A stretch of 52,822 nt of DNA from an uncultured Lachnospiraceae bacterium (GTDB lineage: Bacteria; Bacillota; Clostridia; Lachnospirales; Lachnospiraceae), in assembly GCA_947086895.1 (NCBI GenBank), contig CAMUAR010000022.1, positions 1 to 52,822 on the forward strand, read 5' to 3'. Positions 41,837 to 51,267 of this stretch are shown piece after piece. Both the position numbers and the translations under genes were made by a program. Each line of letters opens with the position of its first letter. Position 1 is the stretch's first letter. The notes under the pieces are model-generated. The model saw only the letters and a list, made by a program, of their open reading frames with translations, was not told the origin of the DNA and made no database searches.

Positions 41837-43129
41837 ATGAGTTTTCAGGTAGAAGATTTGGGAAAAAATATGGTCAAGCTTACGATAGAGGCAACTGCCG
41901 AGGACTTTGAGAAGGCGCTGGAGAGAGCTTACCACAAGAACAAAGGCAAGATCAATGTGCAGGGCTTCCGCAAGGGAAAGGCGCCGCGCGCGATTATTGA
42001 GAAGATGTACGGCGCGGGAGTTTTTTATGAGGATGCCGCCAATGATATTATTCCGGGAGCTTATGAGAGTGCAGCGAAGGAGAGCGGTCTTGATCTTGTG
42101 TCCAGACCGGAAGTAGATGTTGTTCAGATTGAGAAAGGAAAGCCTTTTATCTTTACAGCAGAGGTGGCAGTAAAACCGGAAGTTACACTTGGGCAATACA
42201 AAGGTATTGAGGTGGATAAGCAGGAGATCACAGTTACAGATGAGGAGTTAAACGAGGAGCTTGACAAGGCAAGAGAGCAGAATTCAAGAACTGTGGAAAT
42301 CTCTGATCGCCCGGTTGCAGATAAAGATACAGCAACGATCGACTTTGAGGGTTTTGTGGATGGAACTCCGTTTGAGGGGGGAAAGAGTGAGGATTATCAG
42401 CTGACAATAGGATCTCATTCATTTATTGATACGTTCGAGGAGCAGCTTATCGGCAAGTCTGTCGGAGAGGAATGTGAAGTGAATGTGACATTCCCGGAGG
42501 AATATCACGCGAAGGAACTTGCGGGCAAGCCGGCGATGTTTAAGGTAAAGATCAAGGCGCTTAAAGCGAAAGAGCTTCCAGAGCTGGATGATGAGTTTGC
42601 ACAGGATGTTTCTGAGTACGATACGCTTGATGCATACAAGGAGAGCTTAAAGAAGGATATTGCAGGACGCAAGGAAAAAGCGGCAAAAACCGAGAGGGAA
42701 GACGCGGTTGTTGACCAGATTATCGAGAACGCATCTATGGATATTCCACAGCCGATGGTTGAGGAACACAAAAGGCAGATGGCTGAAGAATTTTCTCAGA
42801 GACTGCGTATGCAGGGGCTGAACTTAGAACAGTATTTCCAATTTACTGGCATGAATCCAAATAAATTTATGGAGTCGCTTGAACCGAAGGCATTAAAGAG
42901 AATCCAGAGCAGACTTGTGCTTGAAGCGATTGTCAAAGCGGAGGGCATCACGGTTTCCGACGAGGATCTTGAAAAGGAAATGGAGCGGATGGCGAAAGCG
43001 TACAATATGGAGCTTGACAAGGTGAAGGAGATCCTGGGAGAAGAGGAGAAAAAGCAGATTTCGCTTGATATTGCGGTACAGAAAGCAATCGATTTTGTGA
43101 CGGAACAGGCAGTGGAGAAAGAAGCTTAA
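41837..43129 (+). CDS. tig: Trigger factor
   Basis: This 430-residue ribosome-associated chaperone and prolyl isomerase has an N-terminal ribosome-binding domain with the GFRKGKAPRAIIEKMYG signature (about residues 44-60). An FKBP-type PPIase domain follows (ADKDTATIDFEGFVDGTPFE, about 155-175, and GSHSFIDTFEEQLIGKSVGE). The C-terminal part is a helical chaperone domain. ATG 41837 has AAGGAGG upstream; the longer frame from 41744 overlaps the promoter. It heads the tig-clpP-clpX-lon cluster. Confidence 0.96.
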   Translation: MSFQVEDLGKNMVKLTIEATAEDFEKALERAYHKNKGKINVQGFRKGKAPRAIIEKMYGAGVFYEDAANDIIPGAYESAAKESGLDLVSRPEVDVVQIEKGKPFIFTAEVAVKPEVTLGQYKGIEVDKQEITVTDEELNEELDKAREQNSRTVEISDRPVADKDTATIDFEGFVDGTPFEGGKSEDYQLTIGSHSFIDTFEEQLIGKSVGEECEVNVTFPEEYHAKELAGKPAMFKVKIKALKAKELPELDDEFAQDVSEYDTLDAYKESLKKDIAGRKEKAAKTEREDAVVDQIIENASMDIPQPMVEEHKRQMAEEFSQRLRMQGLNLEQYFQFTGMNPNKFMESLEPKALKRIQSRLVLEAIVKAEGITVSDEDLEKEMERMAKAYNMELDKVKEILGEEEKKQISLDIAVQKAIDFVTEQAVEKEA

Positions 43130-43356
43130 ATGCAGATGAAGAAAGATAAGATGGGGGGACGATTTTGTCAAAAATCATTCCCTCATTTTTCCAATAGTAT
43201 CAGGAATTTACAATAGTAGATTTGGAATAAAAGCGCTGATGATATTTGTGAATTTTGGGTAGAATTATGTTTAAATAATAACGAAAACAACGGTGGAAAT
43301 TAAGATTTTTCACTTTTGATCAAAATATCGCGTGCGCGGTCAGAATGGAGGAAAAG

Positions 43357-43941
43357 ATGAGTTTAGTACCTTATGTAATTGAGCAGACAAGCAGAGGAGA
43401 ACGCTCTTATGATATTTATTCAAGATTGCTGAAGGACAGAATTATTTTTCTTGGTGAAGAAGTGACAGATACCAGTGCAAGCATTGTGATAGCGCAGCTG
43501 CTTTTTTTGGAGGCGGAAGATCCGGGAAAAGACATTAACTTGTATATTAATAGCCCTGGAGGGTCTGTTACTGCGGGAATGGCAATCTATGATACAATGA
43601 ATTTTATCCGCAGCGATGTTTCTACAATCTGCGTTGGTTTGGCGGCGAGCATGGGCGCATTTTTGCTGGCAGGAGGAACAAAGGGCAAGCGTATGGCGCT
43701 TCCGAATTCGGAGATCATGATTCACCAGCCGTCCGGCGGCGCGAGAGGACAAGCGACAGAGATTCAGATTGTTGCTGAAAATATTTTAAAAACAAAAAAG
43801 AGATTAAATGAGATTCTTGCCGCAAATACTGGAAAGCCATTTGAGACCATTGCGGCGGATACAGAACGCGATCATTTTATGACGGCACAGGAAGCTCTTG
43901 ATTATGGGTTAATTGACAGTATTGTGACAAAAAGGGCATAG
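43357..43941 (+). CDS. clpP: ATP-dependent Clp protease proteolytic subunit
   Basis: This 194-residue serine protease has the catalytic triad Ser 98 ([11 protein letters not shown]), His 123 ([11 protein letters not shown]) and Asp 172 (TERDHFM). It forms the tetradecameric chamber served by ClpX and by ClpC from the operon at 23205-27786. ATG 43357 is preferred because GGAGGAAAAG ends just before it; an in-frame ATG at 43345 overlaps this site. The upstream gap of 227 bases shows no CtsR box. Confidence 0.96.
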   Translation: MSLVPYVIEQTSRGERSYDIYSRLLKDRIIFLGEEVTDTSASIVIAQLLFLEAEDPGKDINLYINSPGGSVTAGMAIYDTMNFIRSDVSTICVGLAASMGAFLLAGGTKGKRMALPNSEIMIHQPSGGARGQATEIQIVAENILKTKKRLNEILAANTGKPFETIAADTERDHFMTAQEALDYGLIDSIVTKRA

Positions 43942-43988
43942 AAGAATTGGTATAGCAGTGCCGAAGAAGCAGAAAGAGGTGGAATAAT

Positions 43989-45290
43989 TTGGCGGGAAGG
44001 AATGATGAGAAAGTAATTCGGTGTTCATTTTGCGGAAAAAACCAAGATCAGGTGAGAAGGCTGATTATTGGACCGAAGGACGTATTTATATGCGACGAAT
44101 GTATCAATGTCTGCTCTGAAATTATCGAGGAAGAAGCTGAGGAGCAGGGAGCAGAGATGGATGAAGATGAGATCAATTTGCTCAAACCAAAAGAAATCAA
44201 AGAATATCTGGATCAGTATGTAATTGGTCAGGACGAAGCAAAGCGCACGCTCGCGGTTTCTGTGTACAACCATTATAAAAGAGTGCTCTCGGAGCGTGAT
44301 TTGGATGTTGAACTGCAAAAAAGCAATATTTTAATGATCGGACCGACAGGTTCCGGTAAGACGTATCTTGCGCAGACGTTGGCAAAGATTCTCAATGTGC
44401 CGTTTGCGATTGCTGATGCGACGGCGCTTACCGAAGCTGGTTATGTGGGCGAGGATGTTGAAAATATCCTGCTTAAAATTATTCAGGCAGCAGAGTATGA
44501 TATTACGCGCGCGCAGTATGGTATTATCTATATTGATGAAATTGATAAGATTACAAGAAAGTCAGAAAATGTTTCGATTACCAGGGATGTGTCCGGCGAG
44601 GGTGTACAGCAGGCGCTTTTAAAGATACTGGAGGGAACGGTGGCGTCCGTGCCGCCGCAGGGCGGAAGAAAACATCCGCACCAGGAATTTCTTCAGATTG
44701 ACACGACGAATATTTTATTTATCTGCGGCGGAGCCTTTGATGGTTTGGAGAAGATGATCGATGCGAGAACCGGTGCGAAGACAATCGGGTTTAACGCGGA
44801 TATTACGGTTGGACAAAAGAAGGATATCGGACAGCTTTTGCGTCAGGTATTGCCGGAGGATTTAATTAAATTCGGTCTGATTCCAGAGTTTGTCGGTCGT
44901 GTGCCGGTTGTGACTGCGATGGATCTGCTTGACGAGCAGGCGCTTTTGCGTATTCTTTCTGAGCCAAAAAATGCGCTTGTAAAACAGTACCGCAAACTGT
45001 TTGAACTGGACGGCGTGGAGCTTGAATTCACAAGGGAAGCGCTGGAAGTGATCGCAAAGCGCTCGTTTGAGCGAAAGACCGGTGCGAGAGGACTTCGCGC
45101 GATTGTCGAGGCCGTTATGATGGAGTCCATGTTCTCGATTCCAACCGACACGGATGTTGTAAAGTGCATTGTGACAAAGGAGGCGGCGGAAGGTACAGCA
45201 CAGCCGCAGTTATTGCGCGCTGAGGGCGGTCAGCCGAAAAAATCTCTGATAAAAAAAGCACTGAAAAGGAATGCGAACGAGATAGCATAA
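43989..45290 (+). CDS. clpX: ATP-dependent Clp protease ATP-binding subunit ClpX
   Basis: This 433-residue AAA+ unfoldase has an N-terminal C4 zinc domain ([20 protein letters not shown], then CDECINVC). Walker A is [12 protein letters not shown] (about residues 118-129) and Walker B is [10 protein letters not shown], followed by [22 protein letters not shown] sensor segments (here [13 protein letters not shown]). The C-terminus is Lys-rich. The start is TTG 43989, with GAGGTGG correctly spaced upstream. It forms ClpXP with the neighbouring ClpP. Confidence 0.96.
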   Translation: MAGRNDEKVIRCSFCGKNQDQVRRLIIGPKDVFICDECINVCSEIIEEEAEEQGAEMDEDEINLLKPKEIKEYLDQYVIGQDEAKRTLAVSVYNHYKRVLSERDLDVELQKSNILMIGPTGSGKTYLAQTLAKILNVPFAIADATALTEAGYVGEDVENILLKIIQAAEYDITRAQYGIIYIDEIDKITRKSENVSITRDVSGEGVQQALLKILEGTVASVPPQGGRKHPHQEFLQIDTTNILFICGGAFDGLEKMIDARTGAKTIGFNADITVGQKKDIGQLLRQVLPEDLIKFGLIPEFVGRVPVVTAMDLLDEQALLRILSEPKNALVKQYRKLFELDGVELEFTREALEVIAKRSFERKTGARGLRAIVEAVMMESMFSIPTDTDVVKCIVTKEAAEGTAQPQLLRAEGGQPKKSLIKKALKRNANEIA

Positions 45291-45315
45291 GTTTTGTCGA
45301 AAGGGCCTGCGAGTT

Positions 45316-47637
45316 ATGGAGGAAACGGGAAACAATGAAGTTCTGACGCTCCCGATGGTGGCGCTTAGGAACATGGTAGTCATGCCCGGAATGATGATTC
45401 ATTTTGATGTGAGAAGAAAATTCAGCGTCGCAGCTGTGGAAAATGCAATGCGGCTTGATCAGCGCGTGTTTTGTGTGGCACAGCACGAAACGATGACAGA
45501 TCAGCCAGAGATATCCGATCTGTATCCGCATGGCACAGTTACAGTGATTAAACAGATTATCAAGCTGCCCGACGATGTGCTGCGTGTGCTTGCAGTCGGG
45601 GAAGAGCGGGCGCTTTTGCTTGGCATGGACAAAAAAGAAGAATATTATCAGGCGTCCATTCTTTCTATGCCTGACGGCGAAGTGCCAAATGATATTGAGA
45701 AGGAAGCAATGTTGCGAAGTCTGAGAGAACTTTTGCAGGGGTTTGCGACGGAACATGGAAATTTGAGCCGTGAGATGGTTCAAAATCTGTCGCAGCTTGA
45801 GGACATCGCAAAGCTTGTAGAACAGCTTCCAGTGCAGATTCCGCTTACTGTTCCAGAACGGCAGATGATTTTAGGTTCTGATGGTTTGATCGGGCAGTTC
45901 CAGGCGGAAGCGGTTATTCTTGCAAATGAGATCAACATTATCCGGATCAAAAAGGGAATTCAGGAAAAGGTAAAACAAAAAGTAGATAAAAGCCAGCGGG
46001 ACTATGTGCTTCGAGAACAGCTGCGCGTGCTTCAGGAGGAATTGGGCGAGGCAGGGTCAAGCGGGGAGGCAGATAAGTTCGCTGAACAGTGCGAGAAGCT
46101 TTGTGCTTGTGAGGAGATAAAGGAGGCAATACGCCAGGAGATTGCGCGGTTTCGAACATACACAGGCAGTCCGTCGGAAAGCGCGGTTTCACGGGGATAT
46201 ATTGAAACATTGCTCGGGCTTCCGTGGGATTTGGAGAGCGAGGACAATGAGGATATTGCAAATGCGGAGCGCATCCTGGAAGAAGATCATTATGGGCTGA
46301 AAAAAGTAAAGGAGCGTGTGCTTGAATTCTTGGCGGTACGCGCGGCGACAAAGGGAGGCGACGCACCAATTATATGTCTTGTCGGACCTCCGGGAACCGG
46401 AAAAACATCTGTGGCGAGGTCGGTGGCACGCGCACTTGAGAAAAAGTACGTGAGGATCTGTCTTGGCGGCGTGAGGGATGAAGCGGAGATCCGCGGTCAC
46501 AGAAGAACTTATGTCGGAGCTTTGCCAGGGAGGATTATTCATGGTCTCAAAAGTGCCAAAGTAAAGAATCCGCTGATGCTGCTTGATGAGATCGACAAGC
46601 TTGGCAGCGATTACAAGGGAGATCCATCGTCGGCGCTTTTGGAAGTGCTTGATTCGGAGCAGAATGGAAAGTTTGTCGATCATTATGTGGAACTTCCGGT
46701 AGATTTGTCAAAGGTATTGTTTATTGCCACGGCAAATACTACTCAGACAATACCAGCTCCTCTGCTTGACCGAATGGAAGTAATTGAAGTGAATTCATAT
46801 ACAGCCAATGAAAAACTGCATATTGCAAAAGAGCATCTTGTCAAAAAAAATATGCAGAAAAACGGGTTGGCAAAAGGAAAGTTTTCAATTACGGACAAAG
46901 CTTTGACAAGCGTAATTTCCGGCTATACTCACGAGGCAGGCGTGCGTGGTCTTGAGAGGCGCATTGGAGAATGTATGCGCAAGGCAGTGCTTGCGATGGC
47001 AAAAGATTCTAAGATTCACAAGATAAAAGTAACCGAGCGGAATCTTGCACAGTATTTGGGACCAGTCAGACATGAGCAGGAAAAGAAAAATGCAAAAGAC
47101 GAGATTGGTATTGTGCGCGGTCTTGCTGTGACAAGTGCGGGCGGCGATACGCTCTCGATTGAGGTCAATACAATGCCGGGCAAAGGAACAATGGAACTGA
47201 CCGGAAAACTTGGCGATGTGATGAAGGAGTCGGCGCGCACAGCACTAAGTTATGTGCGTTCCGTCAGCGAAGAGTATCATATTCCAGAGAAATATTTTGA
47301 AAAGCATGATCTGCATATACACATTCCAGAAGGAGCAGTGCCAAAGGACGGACCGTCGGCGGGAATTGCGATTGCAACGGCGCTTTTGTCCGCAGTGACA
47401 GAGAAAAAAGTCAAGGCAGATCTTGCGATGACAGGCGAAGTGACGCTGCGCGGGCGCGTGCTTCCGATCGGCGGCGTAAAGGAAAAACTTCTTGCGGCAA
47501 AGTTTGCGGGGATTACGCTGGTACTTGTGCCAAAAAAGAACGAGAGCGATGTAAAGGAACTTGAGGATGAAGTTACGGACGGGCTGAATATCGTGCTTGT
47601 TGAAACAATGGACGAAGTGGTTCGGAAAGCATTTTAA
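45316..47637 (+). CDS. lon: ATP-dependent Lon protease
   Basis: This 773-residue LonA protease has an N-terminal substrate domain (residues about 8-200), a coiled-coil linker and an AAA+ domain with Walker A GPPGTGKTS (about 356-364). The C-terminal protease domain has catalytic Ser 681 in KDGPSAG and a Lys in GGVKEKLLAAKFAG. The length is typical. ATG 45316 lies 26 bases after clpX, with AAGGGCC upstream as a weak site. Confidence 0.96.
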   Translation: MEETGNNEVLTLPMVALRNMVVMPGMMIHFDVRRKFSVAAVENAMRLDQRVFCVAQHETMTDQPEISDLYPHGTVTVIKQIIKLPDDVLRVLAVGEERALLLGMDKKEEYYQASILSMPDGEVPNDIEKEAMLRSLRELLQGFATEHGNLSREMVQNLSQLEDIAKLVEQLPVQIPLTVPERQMILGSDGLIGQFQAEAVILANEINIIRIKKGIQEKVKQKVDKSQRDYVLREQLRVLQEELGEAGSSGEADKFAEQCEKLCACEEIKEAIRQEIARFRTYTGSPSESAVSRGYIETLLGLPWDLESEDNEDIANAERILEEDHYGLKKVKERVLEFLAVRAATKGGDAPIICLVGPPGTGKTSVARSVARALEKKYVRICLGGVRDEAEIRGHRRTYVGALPGRIIHGLKSAKVKNPLMLLDEIDKLGSDYKGDPSSALLEVLDSEQNGKFVDHYVELPVDLSKVLFIATANTTQTIPAPLLDRMEVIEVNSYTANEKLHIAKEHLVKKNMQKNGLAKGKFSITDKALTSVISGYTHEAGVRGLERRIGECMRKAVLAMAKDSKIHKIKVTERNLAQYLGPVRHEQEKKNAKDEIGIVRGLAVTSAGGDTLSIEVNTMPGKGTMELTGKLGDVMKESARTALSYVRSVSEEYHIPEKYFEKHDLHIHIPEGAVPKDGPSAGIAIATALLSAVTEKKVKADLAMTGEVTLRGRVLPIGGVKEKLLAAKFAGITLVLVPKKNESDVKELEDEVTDGLNIVLVETMDEVVRKAF

Positions 47638-48041
47638 TTTGATGAAAAATATTTTGCGGCATGGATTGGCGCAGAGCTTGATCCATGCCGTATTTGCGTG
47701 TGAGATATACAAGTGTATAATTTTTAGGGAGATACTTAAGGAAAGTGCTTGCCGCATGGTCGTTTCATGCAGATCCGAAAATCTATAAAGGAGAAGTTTT
47801 GGATTGCCAGAGAATTTAAACATGGTTTCTCAGCGATATTCTGTGACTGTAATATATAATAAGCATGATATTTTTTATAAATCAATAAAATATATATATT
47901 AAAAATAAATTTAAATAAAATAAAAACATTAAATTTATGTAAGTAAATTTTTGATGGGGGTTTGAAATAAAAAACTTGCAGATTTCTGTGAAAAAAGTAA
48001 AAAATAATCTATTGACCGAAAATAAAAAAGGAGAAAATTTT
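47638..48041 (+). other. Gap between lon and engB with hairpin and AT-rich stretch
   Basis: A perfect 10-base-pair inverted repeat CGGCATGGAT (47657-47666) / ATCCATGCCG (47681-47690) follows lon and may end its transcript, although the T-run is poor. A TGTATAAT box near 47713 may be a -10. Between about 47850 and 47960 the sequence is almost wholly A and T. I see no gene here. Confidence 0.5.
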
Positions 48042-48668
48042 ATGGAAAATAAAAATGGAAAGGAGATGCTGAGGAATATTGGCTATGTGGAACTGGAAAC
48101 CGTGTGCGGCGTTACAAGTGCGCTGCCGGAAAATACATTGCCGGAATTTGCGTTTTGCGGAAAGTCCAATGTCGGCAAATCTTCACTGATCAACAGCTTG
48201 ATGAATCGAAAATCCTACGCGCGCACATCGGCGCAGCCAGGAAAAACGCAGACGATCAATTTTTATAACATTGACCGCAAATTGTATTTTGTTGATCTGC
48301 CGGGCTATGGTTATGCGAAAGTGTCACTGGAATTAAAAGCGAAGTGGGGACGGATGATTGAAAATTATTTGAAAACATCACAGCAGTTAAAATTGATTTT
48401 TCTTCTTGTAGATATCCGGCATGAACCATCGGCAAATGATAAGGATATGTATCAGTGGATTGTGTGCCATGGGTTTACGCCGGTAATTATTGCGACGAAA
48501 CTTGATAAAATCAACCGAAGCCAGCAGGGAAAGCAGATAAAAATTTTGCGGGAGGGTCTTGGAACGAATAAGGAAGTTCAAATCATTCCTTTTTCTGCTC
48601 AGACAAAACAAGGAAGAGATCAAATATGGGAGTGTATTGATTCTTTTACTGGCATTGATGAAAATTAA
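48042..48668 (+). CDS. engB: Ribosome biogenesis GTPase (YihA/EngB family)
   Basis: This 208-residue GTPase assists assembly of the large ribosomal subunit. It has the G1 motif GKSNVGKSSLIN (about residues 42-53), a switch I region RTSAQPGKTQTINFY, G3 DLPGYGYAKV, G4 TKLDKINRSQQGK and G5 IPFSAQTKQGRD. The start ATG 48042 has AAGGAG upstream; an in-frame codon at 47976 has no site. It follows lon in the usual clpX-lon-engB order but after an unusual 404-base gap, so it may have its own promoter. Confidence 0.95.
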   Translation: MENKNGKEMLRNIGYVELETVCGVTSALPENTLPEFAFCGKSNVGKSSLINSLMNRKSYARTSAQPGKTQTINFYNIDRKLYFVDLPGYGYAKVSLELKAKWGRMIENYLKTSQQLKLIFLLVDIRHEPSANDKDMYQWIVCHGFTPVIIATKLDKINRSQQGKQIKILREGLGTNKEVQIIPFSAQTKQGRDQIWECIDSFTGIDEN

Positions 48669-48683
48669 AAATTTTGTATCATA

Positions 48684-48740
48684 TTGGAGTGTGCCTGACA
48701 AAAGGAAGTTTTCAGACGCACTCCAATTATGTTTTATTTT
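48684..48740 (+). terminator. Terminator after engB
   Basis: TTGGAGTG.. / ..CACTCCAA arms (48684-48726) with inner CTGA / TCAG pairing, then a T-rich tail. A second hairpin CGGTTTT / AAAACCG (about 48768-48794) may serve the minus-strand sigma gene. Confidence 0.55.
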
Positions 48741-48805
48741 TTCAATACAATAAACTTTATAAAAATCCGGTTTTGTATTTTATTATAAAACCGACAGCAA
48801 TAAAA

Positions 48806-50497
48806 TTATAATACACTGCGCTCTAAAACAAGAATCATTGGACAAGGCGGCTGTTTTTTTTCACTGATGTTGTCATAGTTTCCGTCATATAAAAAGCCAT
48901 GTTTTATCGCTTCTCTCACTGTCGAAAATAAAATTGCATGGCTCGCGTAAAGATATTGTTTCTGTAAAGGAACATTGCTAAGATGTTGTGGAAGCTTTTG
49001 TTTTTTTCCGTGGTAAAAATCAGAAAGAAGTTCTTTTAAGCTGTCTGCAAGCTCTGATTCTGCCGCAGTACACAACGTCCATAATTCTTTTGCCTCCTCA
49101 GTGCTGAGAACAGGAATATTTACGGCAGGTTTTCCATCTTTTTCACAGAGAACTTTGCACTGAATCAGCCATGGTATTATTTTTAAGTATTCGATATTAA
49201 AGCCGACGGATTCTGGTTTGGTATTTGTATCAATCAAACATAGAAGTTTCATAAGTACTGCGTCGATATCTTCACTTTCCGTAAAAAACAAGCCTTCCGG
49301 CGGGCAGTTATACCGGGGTGCTAAAAAACCGTCTGCTCCGTAGATGTGAAGTTCAACAGATTTATTTCCGGCATAATTTTTAATAGTTTCCAGACGTTCC
49401 CCAGAGTAAGAATAAGCCGCTGAGTCAGTGTGGTCAGTCTGCGCCGGATGTTTTGGATAGACATGCCCGAAAGCAATCCAGCGTCCGCCGTTCGGTCGGT
49501 CTGGAAAGAATTGATCTTCATGAAAAATATTTTGAAATGTGCGGTAAAGCCCATGATCAAGACAGCGGAATACAATATACAATTCAAGGGAATTTTTTGC
49601 GTCGAAGCTGGAACGTTTATAAATATCGGTTTCTCTGATTTGACGAAGTGTTTCTTCAATCGCATTCCAGAACAAATGAAAATGATGATGTACAAGTTCT
49701 TTCTGAGCTGAAATATATTTTTCTGTATCTTCTGCTGTAGAAATTATAAAATCGGTATAGTATTTTGCACCGATTTTTTGCATTAACTCTCCGTCGGAAA
49801 GTTTTTGGACAATCGGTTCAATATAGGCAGCAGGAATTCCGATTGCGCTTGAGATTTCTTCTACTGTAAGTGGTTTTGCATAAGCGAGCCACAAAATATT
49901 CTGCGCTATAAGATCGTGGTTGATCAGGGATATCGGCTCACCGCCCCGCCCCAAGGTTCCGCTGTTTGTGACATATAATGTAACAGGGTCATAGCTTTGC
50001 TTTGAATAGTTTTCCATACGGCACATCCTTTCTTTTACTCTGGCTCTTCCAAGAGAAAGCCTGCTTTTTACAGTTCCTTCAGGGATGCCAAGTTCGGCAG
50101 CAATCTGGGTGATATTTTGCCCGTTCATATAATATCGGACAATTACCTCGCGGTAAATTTTTGCAAGGTATGCTACTGATTTGCGCACGCTGCTGGCTTC
50201 GTCCTCCAAATCAAGATGAAAATCAAAAGCTGTCTCATCAATAATATCAAAATGATCTCCGATGCTGATGGACGGCTGGCGGTATTTTTTTCGCAGCATA
50301 TCATAAAATTTGCGGTTTAATACAGTGAAAAGCCATGCTTTTGTATTTTGCATAATATTTCCGCAGGAAAGATAGGAAAGCGCTGCAAGCAATGTTTCTT
50401 GTGTCAGATCTTCAGCGTCGTAAATGTTGCCGCATTTTTGCAGGGCGGCTGATAAAAATAGTTCTGTATAATCTTCTAAGTTGTTTTCTTCTTGCAT
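48806..50497 (-). CDS. Sigma-70 family (ECF-like) sigma factor with large unknown C-terminal region
   Basis: This is a 563-residue protein. Residues 1-165 are an ECF sigma factor: region 2 (YDAEDLTQETLLAALSYL, then KAWLFTVLNRKFYDMLRKKY) and region 4 (QNITQIAAELGIPEGTVKSR). The rest, about 400 residues, is much longer than the SnoaL or other usual ECF tails and I do not recognise its domains. It contains a winged-helix-like part (LTVEEISSAIGIPAAYIEPI, then VQKLSDGELMQKI) and further mixed alpha/beta sequence. ATG 50497 is chosen (GGGGAT upstream); an in-frame ATG at 50509 overlaps the site. The family occurs in Firmicutes as a self-contained sensor-sigma candidate; no anti-sigma gene is adjacent. 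Confidence 0.8.
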   Translation of the reverse strand: MQEENNLEDYTELFLSAALQKCGNIYDAEDLTQETLLAALSYLSCGNIMQNTKAWLFTVLNRKFYDMLRKKYRQPSISIGDHFDIIDETAFDFHLDLEDEASSVRKSVAYLAKIYREVIVRYYMNGQNITQIAAELGIPEGTVKSRLSLGRARVKERMCRMENYSKQSYDPVTLYVTNSGTLGRGGEPISLINHDLIAQNILWLAYAKPLTVEEISSAIGIPAAYIEPIVQKLSDGELMQKIGAKYYTDFIISTAEDTEKYISAQKELVHHHFHLFWNAIEETLRQIRETDIYKRSSFDAKNSLELYIVFRCLDHGLYRTFQNIFHEDQFFPDRPNGGRWIAFGHVYPKHPAQTDHTDSAAYSYSGERLETIKNYAGNKSVELHIYGADGFLAPRYNCPPEGLFFTESEDIDAVLMKLLCLIDTNTKPESVGFNIEYLKIIPWLIQCKVLCEKDGKPAVNIPVLSTEEAKELWTLCTAAESELADSLKELLSDFYHGKKQKLPQHLSNVPLQKQYLYASHAILFSTVREAIKHGFLYDGNYDNISEKKQPPCPMILVLERSVL

Positions 50498-50615
50498 AAA
50501 AATCCCCATTCTGGAACATAGCCGCTAAATTTGATATCCCTTGTTCGGAAGCTTCCACTTATAAAGTCGCCGGAAAAGAAAGATGGTTCAATGGATATGG
50601 AATAAATATATAAAT

Positions 50616-50650
50616 CAATCGAGTAGAGAAAAATTATCTTCTTATATGTT
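50616..50650 (-). repeat. Terminator-linked repeat, copy 5 (minus strand, decayed)
   Basis: On the minus strand, AGAAGATAATTTTTCTCTAC then TCGATTG follows the DUF4364 terminator and T-rich tail. The 5' TATGCGCA end is not preserved. Confidence 0.45.
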
Positions 50651-50668
50651 GTATATAAAAATATAGAA

Positions 50669-50698
50669 GAGGCTAAGCAGCAAATGCTACTCAGCCTC
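50669..50698 (-). terminator. Terminator overlapping the 3' end of the DUF4364 gene
   Basis: AGGCT.AG.AG arms (50670-50680 and 50687-50697) form a hairpin that includes the last codons and stop. A T-rich tail follows on the minus strand. Confidence 0.6.
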
Positions 50699-51214
50699 CT
50701 CTGTGAGAGAAGAAAATATTTTAGCGTAAATTTCAGAGCTTTTTTTTGACCAGTTGTCACAGATCTGACTCGCTTCAGATTCCGATGGTACAGAAAGATG
50801 AATTTCGATAATGGGAGAACCCCGTTCAAGCACTTTCAGTACTGTGATATATTCATTTTTCTTCGCTTCGTAATAGTCTGCCTGAGTCGAGTTCTCTTCG
50901 CGCATATTGTATTTGTTATCGCGGAGAAACGCATCGATATCCTCCTTGATCGGGTCGGAAATCTCATGATAAAAAAAGGACAGAGTTTCACCGCCCGATG
51001 CAGTGATCTCATAATAGGAGCTGTTTCGTATTGTCTTGCAAGAAAGAAAATGGTCTTCCAGCAGTTCCGAGAGAACTTGTTGAATGTTAAAATAATTTGT
51101 GTAACCCTTTTCCAGAATAAAGTTTGTCAATTGAACATTGGTCAGCGGAAAATCTACTTTGTCCAAAATATAAAGAATAATCAGTTTATAGAGCATTAGG
51201 GCCTCGGGCTGCAT
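50687..51214 (-). CDS. DUF4364 family protein
   Basis: This 175-residue protein is typical of DUF4364, a clostridial family with a winged-helix N-terminus (LYKLIILYILDKVDFPLTNV, then QLTNFILEKGYTNYFNIQQV) and a C-terminal region of unknown role. It is likely a DNA-binding regulator of unknown target. The start ATG 51214 has GGAGG upstream. The malic enzyme gene lies just upstream on the same strand; the two may be co-transcribed. Confidence 0.88.
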   Translation of the reverse strand: MQPEALMLYKLIILYILDKVDFPLTNVQLTNFILEKGYTNYFNIQQVLSELLEDHFLSCKTIRNSSYYEITASGGETLSFFYHEISDPIKEDIDAFLRDNKYNMREENSTQADYYEAKKNEYITVLKVLERGSPIIEIHLSVPSESEASQICDNWSKKSSEIYAKIFSSLTEEAE

Positions 51215-51267
51215 GGAAAGCCTCCTTTCGTTATAATCAATGTATGCATATATCCCACGCGGTTGTA

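Noticed and set aside
43200..43356. CtsR box upstream of clpP
   Set aside because: A TTTGATCAAAA palindrome is present, but the required GGTCAAA direct repeat is not.
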